From the NCBI RefSeq assembly GCF_037997115.1, contig NZ_CP150484.1, positions 4,216,103 through 4,274,103 on the forward strand: 58,001 nt of DNA, read 5' to 3'. Of this stretch, positions 53,452-58,001 are shown piece after piece; position 1 is the stretch's first letter; the number at the start of each line of letters is the position of its first letter. Both the position numbers and the translations under genes were made by a program. This stretch comes from Amycolatopsis coloradensis. GTDB lineage: Bacteria; Actinomycetota; Actinomycetes; Mycobacteriales; Pseudonocardiaceae. Below the pieces are notes generated by a model. The model saw only the letters and a list, made by a program, of their open reading frames with translations, had not been told where the DNA came from and searched no databases.

Positions 53452-54237
53452 ATGGCCCGGCACGAACGGCTGAGCACCCTGCTGGACCTGCTGGGGCAGC
53501 GGGAAAAGATCGACGTCGAGGACGTGGCCGAGGAGCTGAACGTCTCCGCGGCCACGATCCGGCGCGACCTCGATCACCTGGCGGAGCAGCAGTTGCTCAC
53601 CCGCACCCGAGGTGGTGCGGTGGCCAACGACCTCGCCTACGACCTGCCGCTGCGGTACAAGACCGCGCGGCACGTGCCCGAGAAGCAGCGGATCAGCGTC
53701 GCCGCGGCGGCGCTCGTCGCGCAGGGCATGGTGGTCGGCCTCAACGGCGGGACGACGACGGCCGGCGTCGCGCGGTCGCTGGCCACGCGGTCCGATCTGG
53801 CCGGTCTCCGTGATTCGCCCGGGCTCACGGTGGTCACCAACGCACTGAACATCGCGCACGAACTCGCGGTCCGGCCGCATGTGAAGATCGTGGTCACCGG
53901 TGGGGTCGCGCGTCCGCAATCGTTCGAGCTCAGTGGTCCGCTGGCGACTCGCGTGCTCAGCGAACTGACGATCGACCTGCTGTTCCTCGGCGTCGACGCG
54001 TTCGATGCCGACGCCGGCGCCTTCGCTCATCACGAAGGTGAGGCGAGTATCAACCGGCTGATGGTCGAGCGGGCGGAACGCGTCGTCGCGGTCGCCGACG
54101 GATCGAAGCTGGGCCGCCGCGCGTTCGCGCGGATCTGCGCGACCCCCCAGGTGCACGCGCTGGTGACCGACTCCAACGCCGATCCGAAGGTGCTGCGGGC
54201 GTTCGAGGCCGCCGGCGTCGAGGTCCAGGCGGTCTGA
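53452..54237 (+). CDS. DeoR-family transcriptional regulator
   Basis: A 261-aa regulator with an N-terminal DeoR HTH (about 5-58: RLSTLLDLLGQREKIDVEDV, LNVSAATIRRDLDHLAEQQL, LTRTRGGAV) and a C-terminal sugar-phosphate sensor of the DeoR type (VVGLNGGTTTAGVARSLATR, DLLFLGVDAFDADAGAFAHH, EGEASINRLMVERAERVVAV, ADGSKLGRRAFARI). It probably represses the SIS/PfkB/aldolase, ABC and GH31 units and is released by a ketose or aminosugar phosphate. ATG chosen; an upstream GTG at 53395 is possible. Confidence 0.92.
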   Translation: MARHERLSTLLDLLGQREKIDVEDVAEELNVSAATIRRDLDHLAEQQLLTRTRGGAVANDLAYDLPLRYKTARHVPEKQRISVAAAALVAQGMVVGLNGGTTTAGVARSLATRSDLAGLRDSPGLTVVTNALNIAHELAVRPHVKIVVTGGVARPQSFELSGPLATRVLSELTIDLLFLGVDAFDADAGAFAHHEGEASINRLMVERAERVVAVADGSKLGRRAFARICATPQVHALVTDSNADPKVLRAFEAAGVEVQAV

Positions 54238-54243
54238 CCAAGT

Positions 54244-54274
54244 CCGTGAAGGCCTCCTTCACTACCTTGAGGGT
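54244..54274. repeat. Copy of the GTGAAGGCCTCCTTCAC element
   Basis: GTGAAGGCCTCCTTCAC (54246-54262) is a short hairpin, followed by TACCTTGAGGGT. It matches the element at 1-49 and that at 57932-57952. It begins 7 nt after the DeoR stop, as a terminator would. Confidence 0.65.
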
Positions 54275-54407
54275 CAGGGTTCCGGCGAAGTCGTGTTCAC
54301 GCTGCCCAAGTGGGTGGCGGAGGGCCCGTCGCGGTGGCCTGACACTTCTCGACTGTCAACAGGGGATGCTTTCGGGGTGGCTGTGCCCGATTCGGGCGTT
54401 TTGCGAA

Positions 54408-54450
54408 GGGGTCGTGAGCGATAAAGACGGTCCTTACCACTCACGACCCC
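54408..54450. terminator. GTGAGTGGTAAG-family hairpin
   Basis: GGGGTCGTGAG (54408-54418) and CTCACGACCCC (54440-54450) form an 11-bp outer stem, with further imperfect pairing inside. Same family as 25386-25431 and 30812-30859. It lies in the 550-bp gap (54238-54787), which otherwise holds two remnants of the CTTCAC-type repeat (54244-54274, about 54612-54645) and the GH31 promoter region, and no gene I can support. Confidence 0.7.
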
Positions 54451-54719
54451 GATCAAAACCGTACAGATAGGCATCAAACGGACATTCACCTTCCCCTTTG
54501 GCCTCCCTTGTGGACATCGTCCGTTCAGGGCCTCTGTCATCGGCCCCATTCGGGAGGCCCACCTCGAATCACCAAGAACGGCGCCGGCCAGCGTTTGTGC
54601 GACTTCGCCGGGACCCTGCCTTGAGGGTGGGGAAGGGAGCCTTCACGTCTTTTGCGCACTCCTTGTGACATAAGGATCTTCGCGCGACCCGACGAAAGTC
54701 GGCAGCACCGCTTCGGCGG

Positions 54720-54778
54720 ATGACTTTGCGCGAACCGTGCGCTATACAGAGACCATCTTGCGTATTCATGCGCGAAAG
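54720..54778 (+). promoter_or_regulatory. Promoter/operator region of the GH31 gene
   Basis: ATGACT (54720-54725), 17 nt, TATACA (54743-54748) reads as a promoter with TTTGCGCGAACCGTGCGC in the spacer. A second copy, TTGCG...ATGCGCGAAA (54758-54777), follows. This mirrors the dyads at 44297-44350, so the secreted enzyme is probably in the same DeoR regulon. Confidence 0.5.
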
Positions 54779-54787
54779 GTGTCTCGA

Positions 54788-57700
54788 ATGAGCAGAGTTG
54801 CGCAATCCCTGAGTTGTTTGGCCGCAGTGGCCTTACTCGGGCTTTCCCCGGTCGCCGCCCACGCCGATCCGGCCGCGGCGTCGTCCGGCAAGCTGGGTGA
54901 TCTGACCGGGATCTCCGGCGACGGCGCCACGGTCACCCTGAATTCGGGAAGCGCCGCGGTGCGCGTCAGCTTCCCGGCCGAAGGCGCCGTCCGGGTCTGG
55001 CTGGCGCCGGACGGCACGTTCACCGATCCGGCCGGGAGCAAGATCGTGCTGCCGCGCACCGGCGACCCGGTCACGCCGAAGAGGACGGACAAGGGGGACT
55101 ACTGGGCGGTTTCCACGGCCAAGGCCACGCTGCGGGCGTACAAGCACCCGTTGCGGCTCGCGTTGTACGACGGCGCGGACCGCAAGCGGCTCTGGGAGGA
55201 GTCGGCACCGCTGTCCTGGACCGGCAAGCAGACCACGCAGACCCTGGCGCGAACCGCGACCGAGCAGTTCGTCGGCGGCGGCGAGCAGAACGGCCGCTTC
55301 AGCCACCGCGACCAGGCGATCCGGATCTTCGCCGACTACAACTGGAACGACGGCGGGGCCCCGAATTCGCAGCCGTTCTACGCCTCGACGGCGGGATACG
55401 GCGTGCTGCGCAACACCTTCGCGCAAGGCACCTACGCCTTCGCCGAGCCGGTGCGCACCACGCACGACGAGCGCCGCTTCGACGCGACGTACGTCGTCGG
55501 CGACGGGCTCAAGGACGTCATCTCCGGCTACACCGATCTGGTCGGGAAACCTTTCCTGCCACCGCTCTACGGTCTCGAACACGGTGACGCCGACTGCTAC
55601 CTGCACAACGCCAACCGCGGTGAGCGGCACACCCTGGACGCGGTGAAGGTCGCGGAGGGGTACACCGAGCACGGGATGCCGAACGGCTGGATGCTGGTCA
55701 ACGACGGCTACGGCTGCGGATACGAAAACCTCCAGCAGACGGGCGAAGGCCTCCGCAAGAACAACATGCAACTCGGGCTGTGGACCGAGGACGGCGTGCC
55801 GAACCAGGTCGAGGAGGTCAAGGCCGGGGTCCGGGTCCGCAAACTGGACGTCGCATGGGTCGGCCCGGGATACCAGTTCGCGCTGGACGCGTGCGACACC
55901 GCGCACAAGGGCATCGAGGACAACAGCGACGCGCGCGGTTTCGTCTGGACACCGGTCAGCTGGGCGGGCGCCCAGCGCTGCGGCGTGCTGTGGAGTGGCG
56001 ACCAGGCCGGTTCCTACGACTACATCAAGTGGCAGATCCCGACCTACGCCGGCGCCACGACGTCGGGGATCGCGTACAATACCGGCGACATCGACGGCAT
56101 CTTCGGCGGCAGCCCGCAGACCTACGTCCGCGACCTGCAGTGGAAGGCGTTCCTGCCGGTCTCGATGACGATGGACGGCTGGGCCGCGTCGGACAAGCAG
56201 CCGTGGCGCTACGGCGAGCCGTACACCTCGATCAACCGCAAGTACCTGCTGCTCAAGGAGCGGCTGCTGCCCTACACCTACAGCCATTCGGTGGAGGCGC
56301 ACAAGACCGGCGTCGGCCAGGTCCGCCCGCTGGCGCTCGAGTACCCGGACGACCCGAACGTCTGGGGCGACAAGGCGAAGTACGAGTTCCTGTCCGGCAA
56401 GGATTTCCTGGTCGCGCCGGTGTACGAGAACTCGACCGTGCGCAACGGGATCTACCTGCCGAAGGGCACCTGGGTCGACTACTGGAGCGGCAAGACCTAC
56501 ACCGGTCCGACCACTGTGGACGGTTACGACGCGCCGCTCGACACGCTGCCGCTGTTCGTCCGCGCCGGGGCCGTGGTGCCGATGTGGGCCGAGGGCACGA
56601 AGTCGTGGCAGACCAGGGACCAGGGCGTGCTCGACCTCGACGTCTACCCGCAGGGCAAGGGTTCGTTCACGCTCACCGAGGACGACGGCGTGACCAGGGC
56701 GTACAAGAACGGCGACCAGGCGAAGCAGACGTTCACCGTCGACGCGCCGACGTCCGGCCTGGGCACGGTCACGGTCGGGATCGGCGCCAGTTCCGGTTCC
56801 TACGCCGGGAAGCCCGCGTCGCGGAACTACCAGCTGACCGTCCACACGGGAAGCAAGCCCGCGACGGTTCTGGCCGGGACCTCGATCCTGCGGCAGTACG
56901 GCAGCAGGGCCGAACTGGACGCGGCGGCGTCGGGCTGGTGGTTCGACCCGGCCGCCGGTGGGGTCGCGCGGGTCAAGACCGGCGAGATCGGCGCCGGTGA
57001 CCGCCAGGACGTCCGCCTGTTCGGCACGAGCGCGGTCGGTGGGATCTTCCCGGAGGATCGCAACGGCTCGGTCACCCTGTCCGTCCCGGCGGTCGCCGGT
57101 CCCGGGCAGACCGCGACCGGCACGTTGAGCTTCACCAACAGCACGCCGCTGCCGGTCCGGAACGTCAAGTTCTCCTTGCCGGCCAACGGATTCCGCGCCG
57201 AGGTGCCGGCGGGGCCGCGACTGGTGATGCCCGGCGAGACCGTACGGGTGCCGGTGAAGGTGACGCCGGACGCGGGGATCGAACCGGACGACTACCAGCT
57301 CACCGCGTCGGCGTCGTACCAGGCACGGCTCGGGGAGAACCGGGTCACCGACTCGGTGACGGTCACCGTCCCGCACGGTTCGCTGGCCGCGGCCTACGGC
57401 AACGTCGGCGTCACCGACGCGGCTCACGTCGCGGCGGGGGACCTCGACGGCGGCGGCAGCAGTTTCCGGGCGGAAGGCCTCGCCGAGGCGGGTCTCAAAC
57501 CGGGTGCGGGCTTCTCCGCGCTCGGTGCTCAGCTGACCTGGCCGCGAACCGGTACCGGGCAGAAGGACAACGTCCTCGCGTCCGGACAGACCATCGCGGT
57601 GCGCGGTACGGGCGCCAAGCTGGTGCTGGCCGGAACCGGTACGGGCACGGCGAAGGGCACTGTCGTCGTCCGCTACGCCGACGGCAGCACCAGCCGAGCC

Positions 57701-57922
57701 GAACTCGGCTTCCCGAACTGGTGCTGTGCCGATCCGGCCCAGTACGGCGCGACCACGGTGGCGACCGTGATGGGCAAGAACACCCGTACGGGGGCGGCGT
57801 ATCCGACCACGCCGTACCGGGTGTTCGCGAACTCGGTCCCGTTGACCGCGGGGAAGGAGGTCGTCGCGGTGACGCTTCCGTCGAACACCGCGATGCACGT
57901 CTTCGCCGCGGGCATTGGCTGA
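54788..57922 (+). CDS. Secreted GH31 family glycosidase with NEW3 and C-terminal beta-sandwich, alpha-GalNAc-type
   Basis: A 1044-aa secreted enzyme. Signal peptide 1-27 (VAAHA), GH31 N-terminal beta-sandwich (to about 260), catalytic barrel (about 265-570), proximal/distal beta domains, an NPCBM-associated NEW3 domain (about 760-865) and a final carbohydrate-binding-like beta-sandwich (about 870-1044). The predicted nucleophile is D354 in KLDVAWVGPGY and the acid/base D405 in WSGDQAGSYDY. FALDACDTAHKGIEDNSDAR and DIDGIFGGSPQTYVRDLQWK resemble the GH31 alpha-N-acetylgalactosaminidases rather than alpha-glucosidases. It sits beside an aminosugar-type operon. The substrate is inferred. Confidence 0.88.
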   Translation: MSRVAQSLSCLAAVALLGLSPVAAHADPAAASSGKLGDLTGISGDGATVTLNSGSAAVRVSFPAEGAVRVWLAPDGTFTDPAGSKIVLPRTGDPVTPKRTDKGDYWAVSTAKATLRAYKHPLRLALYDGADRKRLWEESAPLSWTGKQTTQTLARTATEQFVGGGEQNGRFSHRDQAIRIFADYNWNDGGAPNSQPFYASTAGYGVLRNTFAQGTYAFAEPVRTTHDERRFDATYVVGDGLKDVISGYTDLVGKPFLPPLYGLEHGDADCYLHNANRGERHTLDAVKVAEGYTEHGMPNGWMLVNDGYGCGYENLQQTGEGLRKNNMQLGLWTEDGVPNQVEEVKAGVRVRKLDVAWVGPGYQFALDACDTAHKGIEDNSDARGFVWTPVSWAGAQRCGVLWSGDQAGSYDYIKWQIPTYAGATTSGIAYNTGDIDGIFGGSPQTYVRDLQWKAFLPVSMTMDGWAASDKQPWRYGEPYTSINRKYLLLKERLLPYTYSHSVEAHKTGVGQVRPLALEYPDDPNVWGDKAKYEFLSGKDFLVAPVYENSTVRNGIYLPKGTWVDYWSGKTYTGPTTVDGYDAPLDTLPLFVRAGAVVPMWAEGTKSWQTRDQGVLDLDVYPQGKGSFTLTEDDGVTRAYKNGDQAKQTFTVDAPTSGLGTVTVGIGASSGSYAGKPASRNYQLTVHTGSKPATVLAGTSILRQYGSRAELDAAASGWWFDPAAGGVARVKTGEIGAGDRQDVRLFGTSAVGGIFPEDRNGSVTLSVPAVAGPGQTATGTLSFTNSTPLPVRNVKFSLPANGFRAEVPAGPRLVMPGETVRVPVKVTPDAGIEPDDYQLTASASYQARLGENRVTDSVTVTVPHGSLAAAYGNVGVTDAAHVAAGDLDGGGSSFRAEGLAEAGLKPGAGFSALGAQLTWPRTGTGQKDNVLASGQTIAVRGTGAKLVLAGTGTGTAKGTVVVRYADGSTSRAELGFPNWCCADPAQYGATTVATVMGKNTRTGAAYPTTPYRVFANSVPLTAGKEVVAVTLPSNTAMHVFAAGIG

Positions 57923-57923
57923 T

Positions 57924-58001
57924 TCAGTGGTCCGTGAAGGCCTCCTTGAGGGACCCGCCCGCCAGCGCCACCCAACCGGCGAGGATGGCCCAGACGATGG
58001 C
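57924..58001 (-). CDS. Possible 3' end of a membrane protein gene, cut by the window edge
   Basis: Reading back from the edge on the minus strand gives AIVWAILAGWVALAGG followed by SLKEAFTDH and a TGA at 57924-57926. The first part looks like a transmembrane helix. The last residues are encoded by the GTGAAGGCCTCCTTGAGGG repeat (57932-57952), so the repeat supplies the C-terminal tail. Only 25 codons are visible; it could be chance. Confidence 0.4.
   Translation of the reverse strand, partial: AIVWAILAGWVALAGGSLKEAFTDH

Noticed and set aside
54833..57898. 1021-codon minus-strand open frame opposite the GH31 gene
   Set aside because: Arg/Ala/Gly-rich antisense shadow typical of high-GC coding DNA; the plus strand encodes a clear GH31 enzyme with signal peptide and catalytic residues.

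Overview
The window is high-GC actinomycete DNA with dense genes, many GTG starts and many 1-14 nt start/stop overlaps. Gene content (SCO2322-like proteins, Cgl0159-type barrel, MSMEG_6728-type protein, TetR/LAL regulators) and short dispersed palindromes between genes point to the Pseudonocardiales, most likely an Amycolatopsis-like chromosome. The genus is inference. No tRNA, rRNA, CRISPR array, integrase or transposase was seen.

Layout. 0.2-2.9 kb: MarR regulator, an unassigned barrel-like protein and fumarylacetoacetase (tyrosine/homogentisate catabolism). 2.9-8.5 kb, minus strand: a complete branched-chain/aromatic-acid type ABC transporter (SBP, two permeases, two ATPases), preceded by a secreted polyester hydrolase (cutinase/PETase family). 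8.6-11.7 kb: TetR and LAL-type LuxR regulators. 11.7-20.8 kb: a cobalamin locus with two divergent cobalamin riboswitches. One controls a secreted alpha/alpha-toroid protein. The other controls a six-gene operon in which every start overlaps the previous stop: a membrane-anchored double alpha-toroid protein, two small beta-domain proteins and an ECF transporter (T, fused A-A', S). I read this as a bacterial counterpart of the intrinsic factor/transcobalamin architecture, with the alpha-barrel and beta domain on separate proteins feeding an ECF importer. This is the main discovery candidate.

20.7-25.4 kb: small membrane and secreted proteins, a TetR gene next to a decayed SRPBCC gene, and a frameshifted PLD-like gene next to a haem-oxygenase-fold protein. 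25.4-27.1 kb: a clostridial-type glutamyl-tRNA synthetase. 27.2-30.8 kb: a three-gene membrane system (anchored SBP-like protein, SBP-VWA lipoprotein, membrane protein) of unknown function. 30.9-34.6 kb: a LysR pseudogene, an MBL hydrolase, an HxlR regulator and small stress-type genes (DUF3140, HVA1/DUF2945, MSMEG_6728). 34.6-37.1 kb: glutaminase divergent from an AnsP-like permease. 37.2-41.8 kb: methylmalonate-semialdehyde dehydrogenase, a Cgl0159-type barrel protein, a GntR regulator (inositol/valine-type catabolism) and an APC permease. 42-44.2 kb: small proteins and a BtuF-like protein without a signal peptide.

44.3-57.9 kb: a sugar locus with SIS isomerase/deaminase, PfkB kinase, class II aldolase, a CUT1-type ABC importer with its own ATPase, a DUF5107-TPR protein, a DeoR repressor and a large secreted GH31 enzyme. 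The combination fits extracellular release and tagatose-type catabolism of alpha-linked GalNAc/galactosamine. TTGCGC-type dyads in front of three transcription units look like one regulon. Several gene ends carry perfect or near-perfect inverted repeats of shared families, which probably act as bidirectional terminators.
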